Assembly (NCBI RefSeq): GCF_949987535.1
Contig: NC_080069.1
Location: 38,615,269 to 38,679,268 of the forward strand
Length of the DNA: 64,000 nucleotides
Direction: 5' to 3'
Origin: Balaenoptera acutorostrata
Taxonomy: Eukaryota; Chordata; Mammalia; Artiodactyla; Balaenopteridae
A program made the position numbers and the translations under genes. The notes beneath the pieces are model-generated. The model had not been told where the DNA came from and made no database searches. It worked only from the letters and a program-made list of their open reading frames with translations. Shown piece after piece: positions 21,886 to 34,995 of the stretch. The stretch's first letter is position 1. Every line of letters begins with the position of its first letter.

Positions 21886-24297
21886 AACAATAACACTGTC
21901 TTGACTTGTCTCATGTTTTCAGGAAATGTTACCCATTATTATTAATAAGTAATTTTTGCACCTTATTAATTTTTATTGTTAATCTGGGATTAAAGTGAGC
22001 TAAATCATTATGAAGGGACAGATTAGCACAAAAGTTTGCTGACAAACCCTATAAGTTATTTTTTTTTAGTTTAACTAAGTCCCTGACTCTTTCTTGTCAG
22101 AGCAAAGGGCTTATAAATACTGCTGTAGTCCTTAAATTCAGGGTCTAAAACAACCTGCTGATTTCAATTTCTTCAAAAATTCATTTAATTCTGTGTAGTT
22201 ATCAATACCATTTTAAAAATGAGCAAAGACATTCTCTGACCTGAGAAACAAGCAACTGCTGAAAACAACAAAATCCAATTGTAACAAACAGGAAAAGTAT
22301 AAATACATATGGACTACACAGATATGTGATAGATATATAACAGAAAAATGAGTCAATCACATTTGTAACAGGAATGGCCCTACAGATCACGATAGTACCT
22401 GTGGGAATGTGATGTGTGATTGTAGTTAATGAAAATATATTCTTGAGAGGTTCTAACTCTTCTTAATACTATCTTCAGTATAAAAATAAACCTCACATTT
22501 CCCCTTTTGCATTTCTTCTTTGGTTAACCACAGTGTTTTGAGGAAGTTTTCAGAAAGTCACAAGTTTCCTCCAGTGGCATGCAGTTTGCTCTACTGCCTT
22601 TCGTTGTCTCTTGTCATCATTCTTTAAGTGTTAGAAGAAGAATCACTTATACTTGAGCTGGTCATAAACTACACAGGAATATATAAGCATTTACCAGAAA
22701 TGGCTGATGGAGGAATAAAAGCAGTAACCAATATTCACTGTTTAGTAAAAGGATGTTCTATTTGAATGTCTTGATTTTGTCTTTACTTAACTACTTCTGA
22801 TAATTTATACATAATAATATTACTATTTCTTTTTGAAAATCTGGAGTACTTTAATTAAAATGTGGGGAAGTATGAGAATGCTCCTGGAAAGTCTTTCAAA
22901 TTACTTTCATTTCTGTGTGAGGTTGAGATTGACATGGAAAACTGAAACAGATTTCTGTGGGATGTATGTCACAGTCCAAATGAACTTGGGTAAAGAGAAA
23001 GTTCAGAGAGAGGGTCTTTCATTATTTCAACAATTATTTCTATCTCAAGTACATGTCAGCCCTAGGAATTAAAAAATGATTAAGACACAGGTTTCACTAA
23101 GAGTCTCACAGATTAGGAAAGAGACAGATAAGTGAACCACTACATTGTCGTATAATGTGTATAATAATAGAATTAGTTACTGTGGTCACACTGATACTCC
23201 TATTATCAACTACAATTATTTGTCCTATTAAACTAACTTAATAGCAGCCAGGAAAAGGTCACATCTAGCTTTTACCAGCACATATAACCTATACATCTTA
23301 AACTATACATCTATATATCTTAAGTCTATATAAAATCTACACACCTTGAACTTCAGTAACTGTCTTAATGTAAGTCTCATCACTTTTAGGACACTTAAGC
23401 TAACACCAAGAGTTTTCATAAAAGGCCTCCAAATATATATCAATATATAATCCAATTAGGGTGTTTAGCCCACTTTTTAGAGTACAAAGGCCTTTACTGT
23501 CTAACAAGTACAAAGACATCACAGCTCAAGACTCAAAACCACCTAATTTTAAAAATTGTTAAAATTAAAACAACAAAGCCAACAAACAGTTTATAAAGCT
23601 ATGCTAATTCATCATTGTTTTGTAATTTAATTTTTTTTAACATAGGTAAATTTAAAAATTTTAATTAATCAGACGTAAGGTTGGTTTTGTGGTTTTTTAT
23701 TTATTTATTTATTTATTTTAACCTCTCACAATGAATTTTTAGTCATATGGGCAATTCCTGTAGAATGAGCCAGCAACAAAACATCTGGGCAGAAAGTCAG
23801 TCTTGCTTAAATATTGTATCTCGCATATCTCAGGATTTTAAAAGAATTCTGTTCAAATATTTGTTCTAACAACAGGTCTCCAGGACGTGTGAACTGTGAC
23901 ATATTGGGGGTTTCAGATAAAGGCCTTTTAAAGGGAGACAATAATAGAATCTTCAGTTGAATGGAAAGATATTGGCCTTTAACTGCAGACGTGCAAAACA
24001 AACCAATACACACACCCCTACACAGCCTCGGACATCTGCATCTATGATTGGGAAATGAGTGAATATTTACAATGATCCTCCTTGGGTGGTGGGGATTATA
24101 AGTGATTTTTCTTTTCTTTCAGGTTTTTTTTTTTAATGACCATTTATTACTTTTATAATTAGGAAAGAAAAAAATCTTTCTTTAAAAAAAAGGTACTCCA
24201 AAAGGGCAGATCCCTAAATCATTCTTTAGTGTAATTATTTCGTTCAGTTATTAGTATACTACACTTCTATAGGAAATTAACATCTTAAAATGTCTTT
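21886..24297. other. AT-rich unassigned intron sequence, 2.4 kb
   Basis: No young repeat. (TTTA)n occurs at 23,698-23,720. 24,080-24,190 may be an old L1M or related 3' end (ATTATAAGTGATTTTTCTTT, ATTTATTACTTTTATAAT). Confidence 0.55.
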
Positions 24298-24312
24298 AAA
24301 AAGATTCCACAG

Positions 24313-24716
24313 GGGCTTCCCTGGTGGCGCAGTGGTTGAGAGTCTGCCTGCCAATGCAGGGGACACGGGTTCGAGCCCTGGTCTGGGAAGATCCCACATG
24401 CCACGGAGCAACTGGGCCCGTGAGCCACAATTACTGAGCCTGCGCGTCTGGAGCCTGTGCTCCGCAACAAGAGAGGCCGCGACAGTGAGAGGCCCGCGCA
24501 CCGCGATGAAGAGTGGTCCCCACTCGCCGCAACTGGAGATAAGCCCTCGCACAGAAACGAAGACTCAACACAGTCATAAATAAATAAATAAAAGAACGTG
24601 AATTTCTTTAAAAATAAAAAAAAATAAAAAAATAAAAAAAAAATAAAAAAAATAAATAAATAAAATAAATGCTAAAAAAAAAAAAGAAAAAAACTTGATT
24701 TAAAAAAAAAAAAAAA
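24313..24716 (+). mobile_element. CHR SINE with long A-rich 3' extension
   Basis: Standard SINE to AATAAA at about 24,592, then about 17 nt of unique sequence. An A-rich AAAT-type tract of about 100 nt (24,610-24,716) follows, interrupted by short unique words (GCT, CTTGATTT). Bounded by perfect AAAAAGATTCCACAG (24,298-24,312 and 24,717-24,731). Confidence 0.88.
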
Positions 24717-25189
24717 AAAAAGATTCCACAGCCATAGTCTTAGTGAATTCATTTAAACAATGACATTGAGATTGTAACTTTAGCTTTAATTAGAATCCCT
24801 TTAACTTTACGGTAAAAATGGGAAGATACTGAATTCTTCAAGCCATCTGCTGAATTACAAAGCTTTTGGGACCAGTAAAACAGTTGTAGTTCCTATGGGA
24901 TTGTGGATCGAAGCTGGCAGCCACTGCTTTTGTGAATGAGAGCACATTTCAGCTCCTCTCAGCCCCTGGGTGGCCTGAGGCTCTATCTGATGTTTATAGT
25001 TTTAAGGGGTGGATGTTATGAGGATGCTCTTTCTCCTTCTTGGGCCTGAGAACCAATCTGGTCCTCAACAACATTTTCTTCTCACTTGACAGCTGCACAT
25101 TTCATTCCACCTGCTGTTTCTTGAAACCCTTCTCCCTCCATTTAGCAGAGCGTGAGAATGCATCCTTCATGGCGTCCACTACTCCTGAC

Positions 25190-25305
25190 GAGAACACACA
25201 GACACACACCTTACACATCACATACTACACACACGCACACACCCACACACATGCATCCCATAGACCACACACATACACACAGACCCTACCACACACAGGA
25301 ACATC
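25190..25305 (+). repeat. imperfect CA-rich tract
   Basis: Many ACACA blocks broken by CT and AT words; it has no coding meaning. Confidence 0.85.
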
Positions 25306-25709
25306 TCCCCGGACCCCCAGCCTGTCCAGTGGGGGAGGTAAGACCGTGCTGTATCACAGGAGAGGCTGATGTCCTCAACAGGACTTCCAAAACACATCAA
25401 AACGTCACCTCTCATCAGTATCAATTTTTTCTAAGTACTCCACACCCATGTCTCAGCCAGTGAGGCCGCTCTGGTGACAGCAGACTACCCTTACTCCTGA
25501 GCTCCTATAGCACCTGGGGCTGACCTGAGCAGTAACCTAACCTAGAAGGCAGTCAGGGACACCAGGTAGAACCCTGAGGTGACTTCCATTGACAACACTG
25601 TATTGTATAATGGACATTTGCTAAGAGAGTAGCATTTAAATGTTCTCACTTAAAGAAAAATTTATATACATATATAAATTATATACACACACACACACAC
25701 ATATACACA

Positions 25710-25835
25710 TGAAGTGATGGATGGAACTAACTAAATGGGAGGAATCCTTTCACAATGTATATCAAATCACCATGACATCCACTTTAAATATCTTAAAGTT
25801 TTGTCAATTATACCTCAATAAAGCTTAAAAAAAAA
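25710..25835 (+). mobile_element. ancient L1M 3' end
   Basis: Ends with TTTTGTCAATTATACCTCAA TAAAGC and an A tract, the hallmark of old L1M 3' ends. It is preceded by a TATACACACA-rich stretch. Confidence 0.6.
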
Positions 25836-25884
25836 AATTCATGTGAGTCCTGCCTCACTTGGGAGGGGAGAAAAGCTGAGGGGC

Positions 25885-26163
25885 GGGCTTCCCTAGTGGC
25901 GCAGTGGTTGAGAATCTGCCTGCCAATGCAGGGGACACGGGTTCGAGCCCTGGTCTGGGAAGATCCCACATGCCACGGAGCAACTAGGCCCATGAGCCAC
26001 AGTTACTGAGCCTGCGCATCTGGAGCCTGTGCTCCGCAACAAGAGAGGCCGCCATAGTGAGAGGTCTGCGCACTGAGATGAAGAGTGGCCCCCACTTGCC
26101 GCAACTAGAGAAAGCCCTCGCACAGAAAGGAAGACCCAACACAACCATAAAAAAAAAAAAAAA
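25885..26163 (+). mobile_element. CHR SINE with plain poly(A) tail
   Basis: GGGCTTCCCTAGTGGCGCAG head and a body ending CAACACAACCAT followed by an A tract. Perfect 14-bp duplication AAAAGCTGAGGGGC at 25,871-25,884 and 26,164-26,177. Confidence 0.92.
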
Positions 26164-26177
26164 AAAAGCTGAGGGGC

Positions 26178-27198
26178 AGGTATAACTGACTTTATTAAAA
26201 AAAAAAAAAGTAAAGTATCATTTTGTTCCATTTTATTAGGTAAAACATCTACTGTAGAAATTTTAGAAAACCGATGAGCAAAAGGGAAACAAAAATCACC
26301 AAGATGCAGTTTTCTACGGAAAGATAACCACCACTGGCCTTTGGATTATATGCCTAACCCTTTTTTTCCCTATACGTACAAACATATTAAGTTGCCTTAA
26401 CAGTACATCTTAGGCAAAAGACATTTACTATATCATCATCTATTTTATTAAAAATAATACACAGTTTAATAATTTTGTAAAGAATTGGTGAAGCAAATTT
26501 ATGGATCTGGGAATACTCTAAGATATCCTGAATTATGTGAATTATGTTATGATATAAAGGGAAATAAAATTCTAAAGGACTAGGTATCTAAATTAACTAA
26601 GGTAAGACTATAACCTTGCTTAGAGAAAAAAATCATATTTATAGATAGTATTACATTAAAAATATATTACATTATATTTGACATCAAAGGAGACCTTCAC
26701 ACGTGAGAACGCCACTTTAGGATCAACTGAACCTCCTTGTAAGTTATTCTGAGTGTCTATAACTTACAATATAAAATGCTGATCCCATAGAAGAACCAGT
26801 TTCAAATTTACAGGATTTTTTAAAACCACGCTCAAAAGTTAGGACTTATAATTTTTATGTAAATCAATATCAAAAAAAAATTAGATTCATGTCACTACTA
26901 GAATTGAACACTAAAATAAATCTAAGAACACTGGTGATACAGCATGTTCACAGGCATCTCTCTGCTGATTTCTGCTTGATGCTGTTGAGGAAACAATAAT
27001 CCAGAGTCAGGTAAACCCAGAAAAGGGGAGTTAATGGAAAAGCAGTTCATAAACCACGGTGAAAGCAAAACAGGGGCCATTACAATAGGATTAGCCAGGG
27101 GCTAGAAACACACAGAGAACACGAAAAAAAGATATGGTCTCTGTGTCATCCAATCATTTACATCACATAATTTCCAGCAGCTAAGAGCTGATGAAGAT
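26178..27198. other. AT-rich unassigned intron sequence
   Basis: Nothing recognised beyond faint old-repeat texture at 26,220-26,420. Confidence 0.55.
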
Positions 27199-27210
27199 TT
27201 TTTATTTATT

Positions 27211-27250
<40 letters not shown>

Positions 27251-28610
27251 CCCTTAGTGAATTTCAATCATACAATAGCAATATAGTGTTATCAACTATA
27301 GTCACCATGTTATACATTAGATCCTTAGACCTTATTCATCTTGTAGCTGAAAGTTTGCACCCTTTTGACAACCACTCCCTATCTTCCCCTGCCCCCAGCC
27401 CCTGGCAACCACTTTTCTATCTCTTTTTCTGTGAGTTTGACTGGGTTTTGGGGGCAGTTTTTTTGATTCCACATAATATAAGTGATACCATGCAGTGTTT
27501 GTCTTCCTGTGTCTGGTTTATTTCATTTAGCATAATGCCCTCAAGGTTTGTCCATGTTGTCACAAATGGCAAGGTGCGATTCTTTCTCATTGCTGAATAA
27601 TATTCTATACCACCTCTTCTTTATTCATTGAGACATTTAGGTTGTTTCCATATCTGGGTTATTGTGAATAATGCTGCAATGAACATGGGGGTGCATATAT
27701 CGCTTTGACATCCTGTTTTCATCTGCTTTGGATATACCCAGAAGTGGGACTGCTGGATCATATGGTGGTCCTATTTTTTTAATTTTTGAGAAAGCTCCAT
27801 ACTCTTTTCCATAGTGGCTGCACCAATTTACATTCCTACCAACAGTGTACATGGGTTCCCTTTTCTCCACATCCTCACCAACATTTATCTTTTTGATGAT
27901 AGCTATTCTAACATGTGTGAGGTGATATCTCATTGTGGTTTTGATTTGCATTTCCCTGATGATTAGTGATGTTGAGTATCTTTTCATGTACCTGTTAGTC
28001 ATTTGTATGTCTTCTTTGGAAAAATATCTATTCAGTTCTTCTGCCCATTTTCTAATCAGATTGTTTGGTTTTTTGGCTATTGAATTATATGAGTTCTTTA
28101 TATATTTTGGATAATAACCTTTTATTAGATATGCAAGTATTTTCTCCCATTCCATAGGTTGCCTTTTCATTTTGTTAGTGATTTCCTTTGATGTACAGAA
28201 GCTTTTTAGTTTGACGTAGTCCCACTTGTTTATTTTTGCTTTGGTGTCAAATTCAAAAAATAATTGCCAAGACTGATGTCAATGTGCTTACCCCCTATGT
28301 TTTCTTCTAGGAGTTATATTCAAGTCTTTAATCCATTTTGAGTTGATTTTGTGTATGGTGTAAGATAGGGGTCCAGTTTCATCCTTGTGTATATGGATAT
28401 CCTATTTTCCCAACACCATTTATTGAAGAGACTGTCCTTTCGTAAAGTCTTGTCTCATTTGTTGAAAATTCACTATAAACGTGTGGGTTTATTTCTGGGC
28501 TTTCTATTCCGTTCCATTGATTTATGTATCTGTTTTATGTCAATACCATACTGTTTTGATTACTATAGCTTTGCAATATTGTTTGAAATCAGGAAGTGTT
28601 TATTTATTCC
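27199..28610 (-). mobile_element. old 5'-truncated L1 with decayed ORF2 C-terminus
   Basis: The 3' UTR (27,250-27,600) resembles the L1MA/L1MB type. Upstream of it the minus strand still encodes the ORF2 C-terminal region: residues such as [25 protein letters not shown] and [10 protein letters not shown] lie in 27,637-28,170. Frame disruptions and missing upstream domains (endonuclease, reverse transcriptase core) make it inert. A (TG)n run at 27,214-27,247 lies in the tail region. Confidence 0.85.
27214..27247 (+). repeat. (TG)17 microsatellite
   Basis: Pure alternating TG at the 3' end of the L1 fragment 27,199-28,610. Confidence 0.97.
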
Positions 28611-31600
28611 TTAATCTTTTGAATAACATGCCTTCCAAAAAAGTATTCTTCATATTAATAAATACATTTGCACAAATCAAATCGACTATAGAAAACAAAT
28701 CAAGGAAGAATACAACACAAGGAAGAACATAATTTTGAAATAATGGTCAACAACAGGAAGGTATTTCACTTGTTCACAACAGTATCTACTGACAAGACCA
28801 CCGAGTGTGCCTAAAGTTGTTTTTGCTGATCCTTGATTCAGAGAAGGAATCAAAACTAAGTCATCCTATCAATAACTCAAAGTCAGTTTAAAGTAAACAT
28901 TACAAAGTATCTGCACGAGGACCAGCATTATGTTAAGGGCCTTAGAAGTTTCAATTAAATGTCCAACAGAGTACCGGAGCCCTCAGGGAGCAAAGATTGG
29001 GAGGGGCAAAAACTGTCCATTAAAAAACTTCTAAGCCAAACCAGTTGGAACAGCATTATAGCGTTAAAACAAAAACCAAAAACAATTGCTAAAATAAGCC
29101 ATCTGTATTTTGCCACATGTGGTGTATAGCTCTATGTACATTTACTGGTAAATAGGCTCTAGTGTTTATTACACAATTTTCCCTAAGAATTCAAAGCAAT
29201 TTGCAAAAAAAAAAAATTCTCCTAAGAAATTGGGATAATAACCCCCACATGATCATAGTGCCGGCCAATACCACCCATGAAAAGTGCTTTAAAATTTGTA
29301 AAGCGCTATGCAAACGTATTTAAATAGGCTGTCAGGACAGGGAGCTGAGAAGCCTGTGAGAAAATGAATGGACATAATGAGTTAGTTAAAGATTAATTGT
29401 TCCTGTCCTAAAAGGCTTCTCTGATAACGTTTCCTCACTGGTCCTTCAGGTAGCAGGTTGCCTAATGCACTTCAGACTTTTCCCCAGGCACCTGGCTCTG
29501 CTCCCCAGAGAGCTGCTTGCACACGTAGACACAAGTACATTCTGAACTGGCTGGCCTCTGATCCTGAAGGTAGCTCTCAACCCATCTGAAGCCGCCTGGA
29601 ACACACAGACACCACTTTTCCTCCTCATCCCACTCCTCGGATGCTCTCCTGAAGCGGAGCCAAATAGGTTCAGGCAGAACTGCAACACAACTACAACTTC
29701 AGGAGAGCTCAGGCTTCTAGAAGATACACCAGCGAAGGGCAAGGAAGTCGAGGCTGCCCTGGCGGTGCCACGTGGCCTGGCTAGAAACAGGGCTACCCAG
29801 GTGGCCACGTGTTTCCTTCCTTAAAACACATCTGCCCCCAATCTAGACACTCAGTATGGCCTTGTCTCTGGCATCTTTAATTTCACAACACTGTCCTGGT
29901 GTCCGGGCGCAGTTACACATAGTTCTTTCCCTGCAGCTGCCTCTGAATAGGCTTCCCTAAGATTCCATTACTTTAAGGACAATTTTTGTCCTTTATTTTA
30001 TATGTAGACATACATACATATATACACACACATGTATATGCACACACAATTTTACAATGTGTGTGCATACAAACACACACAAACACATGTATTTTTTTTT
30101 AACCCAGGCTTTAACTACATTATATCTTCCTGTTTGCTCCTATCTGCTTTTAGCACCTCCCTTTTATTCCATTCTGAGAATGAAAACATTCCACACCCTT
30201 CTGGTTATGCCTCATCAACAGTGGAAATAGAAGTAACCCATAGTTGAAATGTAGTAACATATGCAACTTATTTTAAAATGCATTGAAAATAAGGTACACT
30301 GATGGATAGATATAGGATAGAGGAAATAAAGCAAAATGTTAGCAAATGCAGAATCTTAGTGGTGGGCATATCAGTGTTCACTGCATAGTAAATTTCTCTG
30401 CATATTCCATCAACTTCTCTGCATATTTGAAATTTTTCATAATAACATGTTGGAAAAAAAAGAAGGGGGTGGAAAAGGAGGGATTAGGTTTTTCTTCTCT
30501 TAAAGCATCAGAGCGTTCGGTTATGGACACCTGGCTCTGTGTATTCAACAGTTTCAACATTGAGTCATTGTCTGGCATTTTCAGATTTTTATAGGGGGCA
30601 TGAAAAGTGCTGTCAAAACAAAAATGTTACATTATAATGAAAATGGGATTCATTTAATACATTTCAGATCTCAAAGTTTAAACAACAGGACAACAGTACA
30701 ACATGCACAGCCCAATGATGTAAACCAGGGATTGAAAACCTTTTTCTGTAAACGGCTAGATAGTAAGTATTTTCAGCTTCAAGGGCTCCAGATCTCTGCC
30801 ACAACGACTCAACTCTACAGCATGAGAGCCGCCTTAGACCAAATGTGAAAGAATGGGTGAGGCTGTGTTCCAATAAAACTTTATGTGTGGATATTGAAAT
30901 TTGAATCTCATATAATTCTTACATGTCACAAAATATTATCTTCTTTTGATTTTTTTCCAACCATTTAAAAATTTGAAAACCATTCTTAGCCTGTGGGCTG
31001 GACAAAAAGGCGTTGGGCCAGACTTGTTCTTCGAGTCATCTTTTGTGACCCCTGATATAAACCACAGTACCCTGGCCACTTCTGGTCCCAGTTATCAACG
31101 GCACATAAGGGCTTACAAATAGGAGGAGCTCCAAGGGTGTCATTAATGCCCACGTGGCCAGAAAGAGAGCAGGCCCAGCACAGCACTAAAGCCCGTTTAG
31201 GAATATGTTGTTAGTGAGATGGTGCCTCGAAAAAGGAAAATCAAGAGCCAAGAACAGTGTCAGCACTACCTGTAACAGATCATGGGGCAAATGCCCAGGG
31301 GACGCACAGGGGGAGAGCTGCAGAAATAAGAGAGTCCAGGGGATTGCTCTGAACTGATACCCATCTTTCAGGCCCCTCCCCCCCACTTCCTCACTCCAAT
31401 ATCCTCCAATATTCTGTAACTCTCCTGTAAGCCAGAGAAAACAATAATAGTTTAATTTTCCGGTAACCAGCTTTTAAAACTATACGTAATATCTAGTCCT
31501 GTATGAAATCCTGAAGGATTCCATGCCCTCTGCCAGGGAGGGGGTGACTTTTTCTTAGCATTAAACAGAAGTGATGACTTTTTTCTACTCGTCCTGGGTC

Positions 31601-33095
31601 ACTAATCTTGCAGAGGTTAGCACTGGCCTGAAACCCACCAGTCTTTGCTGCCCAGTGACTGTGTTCTCGCCCCGCCTCTCCCTCTCACAACTTACAAAGC
31701 CTTCAGATGGTCTCACCTCACGCCCCTTCTTTTTGCTATTTATTCTGTTTTCTCCAATTATAATACAAAGTAATACATGCTCAGTAAAGAAAATGCAGGA
31801 AAGCCCACAGGAAAAAAAAAAAAAAATCAGGCCAGCTTTCAAATATTGTTTCTTCTTTGAACAACAGGCTGGAGGCTGGTGGCCCAGTAATGCACTCCAG
31901 CAGAGGGCATGGGGCACAGCCCTACACTCGGAGGGGACCGTGCACAAGAGGGCTTGTGAACAAGCCACGATCCATCATGGGGTGCAAACGAGAAGCACAC
32001 GGAACCAAACCCACTGCGTGCAACCCAGAACTATCAGACCATATTTTCCCTAAAAAATGGTTCTGTCTCTTCTCTCCCTCTCCTCCCTGCCCCCATCTCT
32101 TCCACAAATGCACCTCTCTCTCCAGCTTTCACTCTCACTCTCTGGCTCTCTTCACTCTCTCTCCGTCTCCTTTGAGGGAGAGGGTTAGATAGATACTTTA
32201 AAATATATCCATGTCTGTACTTGACTTTCTAAAGGGTAAGCATTTCTTAAATTCATCGGTCTCCATTTTTAAAAGGCCTGATGCTAATCCTTGGTTCACG
32301 GCTGCTCTGTCCCCATGGGGAAGGAAATTACTTAAAAACCTCCTTTGAAGGGGAGACCTGCATGAATATGAAGAGGTCATGGATCTTGGCCCAATGAGTA
32401 TCTTTGTTCCAGGGAGCCTGACCTTCAAAAGGGCCCCTTAGGGATATCTTTGGATGTCCTTTCCCACCGGCCACGAAGGCTCCCCACTGCACGTCTTTTT
32501 CATGTAGCAACACCCAACCCAGTTCATCCAGGCTGTCCCCGAAAGCCAGAATTCCATTGGAAAGTCGAGTTTAGAAATGAAATAACATGTTTATCTTTTT
32601 AAAGAGCCACATTAATATTCCTCAAACAGAGGAAAACTGTTCTGGAATTTTCGAAGAAATACAGTGGATGAAAGAACTTTTCGTCCATTATTAAAACTAA
32701 AAGGGAGGGCACGCAGCTGCCTATTAACTGTCTCTGCTAACTTCAAAATGGGTGCAGAAAAGCAGACCTATTATCTGACCCTCAGAGAGATCAAGGCTGT
32801 TAATGTGCTGAATATAAATTGTACATACAAAACAAACTTGAAATCAACTTGCAAACTGAAAATCAAGCTACCTTTAAAAGACTAAAGGCATGAACTGATA
32901 ACACAACCTATGTTGGTAACACAGGGTCTCTGAGGTTGATGCTAAAAGTCAAAAGCGCTCTCAACTGCTTCTCCTAGATCTCTGACAACTGCACAAAAGT
33001 GACAGTCTCAATGTTCAGCTATTTCTCACATTCTGGAAAATGCTATGTTGCTATGGCATAATTTATGGTGCATGGAAGAATAAAAACAGAGCACA
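28611..33095. other. mostly unassigned intron sequence
   Basis: Contains the hAT fossil at 30,715, a MIR-like trace near 29,240-29,320 (TTTAAAATTTGTAAAGCGCT), a CA/TA-rich tract at 30,005-30,090 and a CT-rich stretch at 32,070-32,175. A 160-codon frame at 31,571-32,053 resembles no protein and crosses low-complexity sequence. Confidence 0.55.
30715..31035. mobile_element. hAT-type DNA-transposon fossil
   Basis: TTTTTCTGTAAACGGCTAGA TAGTAAGTATTTTCAGCTTC, GGCTGTGTTCCAATAAAACTT and a distal TAGCCTGTGGGCTGGAC...GGGCCAGAC match a common old hAT-type repeat. The middle is diverged. Confidence 0.55.
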
Positions 33096-33116
33096 AGAGA
33101 AACCATGTAAGTTCTT

Positions 33117-34031
33117 TTTTTTTTTTTGAAAAGGCGCTTATATATATATATTTTTTAAAAAACATCTTTATTGGAGTATAATTGCTTTACAATGGTGTGT
33201 TAGTTTCTGCTGTATAAAAAAGCAAATCAGCTATATGTATACATATATCCCCATATCCCCTCCCTCTTGCGTCTTCCTCCCAACCTCCCTATCCCACCCC
33301 TCTAGGTGGTCACAAAGCACCGAGCTGATCTCCCTGTGCTATGTGGCTGCTTCCCACTAGCTATCTATTTTACATTTGATAGTATATATATGTCCATGCC
33401 ACTCTCTCACTTTGTCCCAGCTTACCCTTCCCCCTCCCCGTGTCCTCAAGTCCATTCTCTACGTCTCTATCTCTATTCCTGTCCTGCCCCTAGGTTGTTC
33501 AGAACCATTTTCTTTTTAGATTCCATATATATGTGTTAGCATACAGTATTTGTTTTTCTCTTTCTGACTTACTTCACTCTGTATGACAGACTCTAGGTCC
33601 ATTCACCTCACTACAAATAACTCAATTTCATTTATTTTTATGGTTGAGTAACATTCCACTGTATATATGTGCCACATCTTCTTTATCCATTCATCTATCG
33701 ATGGACACTTAGGTTGCTTCCACATCCTGGCTATTGTAAATAGAGCTGCGATGAATATTGTGGTACATGACTCTTTTTGAATTATGGTTTTCTCAGGGTA
33801 TATGCCCAGTAGTGGGATTGCTGGGTCGTATGGTAGTTCTATTTTTAGTTTTTTAAGGAACCTCCATACTGTTCTCCATAGTGGCTGTATCAGTTTACAT
33901 TCCCACCAACAGTGCAAGAGGGTTCCCTTTTCTCCACACACTCTCCAGCCTTTATTGTTTGTAGATTTTTTGATGATGGCCATTCTGACCAGTATGAGGT
34001 GATACCTCATTGTAATTTTGATTTGCATTTT
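33117..34031 (-). mobile_element. 5'-truncated L1 with ORF2 C-terminal fragment
   Basis: The minus strand encodes an L1 ORF2 C-terminus ([57 protein letters not shown]) that stops prematurely, followed by the 3' UTR and poly(A). A 21-bp target duplication with two mismatches (33,096-33,116 and 34,032-34,052; AGAGAAACCATRTARG core) brackets it. No reverse transcriptase or endonuclease domain is left. Confidence 0.92.
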
Positions 34032-34169
34032 AGAGAAACCATATAGGTTCTTGTTGGGGAAAACAGGAGGGCAAGATTAGGCTGTGCTTTTTAATTCTAA
34101 ATACGGATGGTAGCAGGGAGGGAGTGGTGAGTTTAAAAATTAATGACAGCACTGCAATAAGAAGTTATG

Positions 34170-34270
34170 GACATTCTTTCATTTAATGCACACAGATTTC
34201 TAAGGCAGTTCTTAGGATCCTATTTTGCAGATGAGGAAGCAGGAGTTCTGAGAAGTGAAGGAGACATCAG
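34170..34270 (-). mobile_element. MIR remnant
   Basis: ATCCTATTTTGCAGATGAGG and TTCTGAGAAGTGAAGG are reverse-strand MIR words. Confidence 0.5.
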
Positions 34271-34624
34271 ATACCCCACCACCCCAGGTATTCTCATAAA
34301 ACCCCAAATTTAAAGGGCCAGAGGCAACAAGGAAGGAACTTACAGCAGGAGACCAGATCCCAGTGCAACAGAAGGGATCTGCCCTGCACTAAGGGGAAGG
34401 AGACCAGGACCCCTCCTCCTGGGCTCTCCCGGGCCAGCCTGAGCCTCCTGGGGCTGGCAGCTTCCTTGCTCCAGGCAGCCTCAATGTAGTCAGTTATCCA
34501 GCAGGAAAAGGGATATGGGCTGCAGCCCATGTGGTGTTAAAGCTCGGTCTCCTCCAATGCAACCTGGGCCTTCCCTCCAGCTCTGCGGTCAAGAAATGAA
34601 AACAAACAAATAACCAAATAACTA

Positions 34625-34995
34625 TGCCATTCATCCACCCATTCATGCATGCATTCACTCCATCACTTTTTATTGAGCACCTACTATGTGTCGGGAAGGT
34701 ACTGTTCTAGATGCCTAGGACAAAAGAGACAAAGATCTCTACCCAAAGAGTCACAGAATAAATAAAATCCTTAACTTTAAAAAGGTAAGGTTATGTTAGT
34801 AGTATTTTAGAAAGTGCTAAGTGCTGGGAGAGAAATAGGGCAGAAAATGGGGTACAGTGTGGGGTGAGAGGTGATTTTAATAGGGTGGTAAAGTTTGGCT
34901 TCATTGAGAAAGTTACACTTGAGCAAACGCTGAAGGAGGTGAGGGTTAACATGTGACTCTCGGGGGGAAGAGCATCCCAGGAAGAGGGAATAGAC
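34625..34995 (-). mobile_element. L2 remnant
   Basis: The plus strand reads TATTGAGCACCTACTATGTG, GGTACTGTTCTAGATGCCTA and later TTACACTTGAGCAAACGCTG and AGAGCATCCCAGGAAGAGGG. These are typical reverse-strand L2 words. Confidence 0.7.

Noticed and set aside
25190..25305. CRISPR-like regular repeats
   Set aside because: This is irregular CA-rich low-complexity DNA in a mammalian genome, with no repeat-spacer structure.
27637..28170. A host gene in the 177-codon minus-strand frame
   Set aside because: The peptide contains L1 ORF2 C-terminal words ([23 protein letters not shown]) and flanks an L1 3' UTR; it is a decayed retrotransposon.
31571..32053. 160-codon plus-strand frame
   Set aside because: It crosses an A-rich tract (KKKK) and unrelated sequence, shows no domain, and has no splice-site or promoter context.
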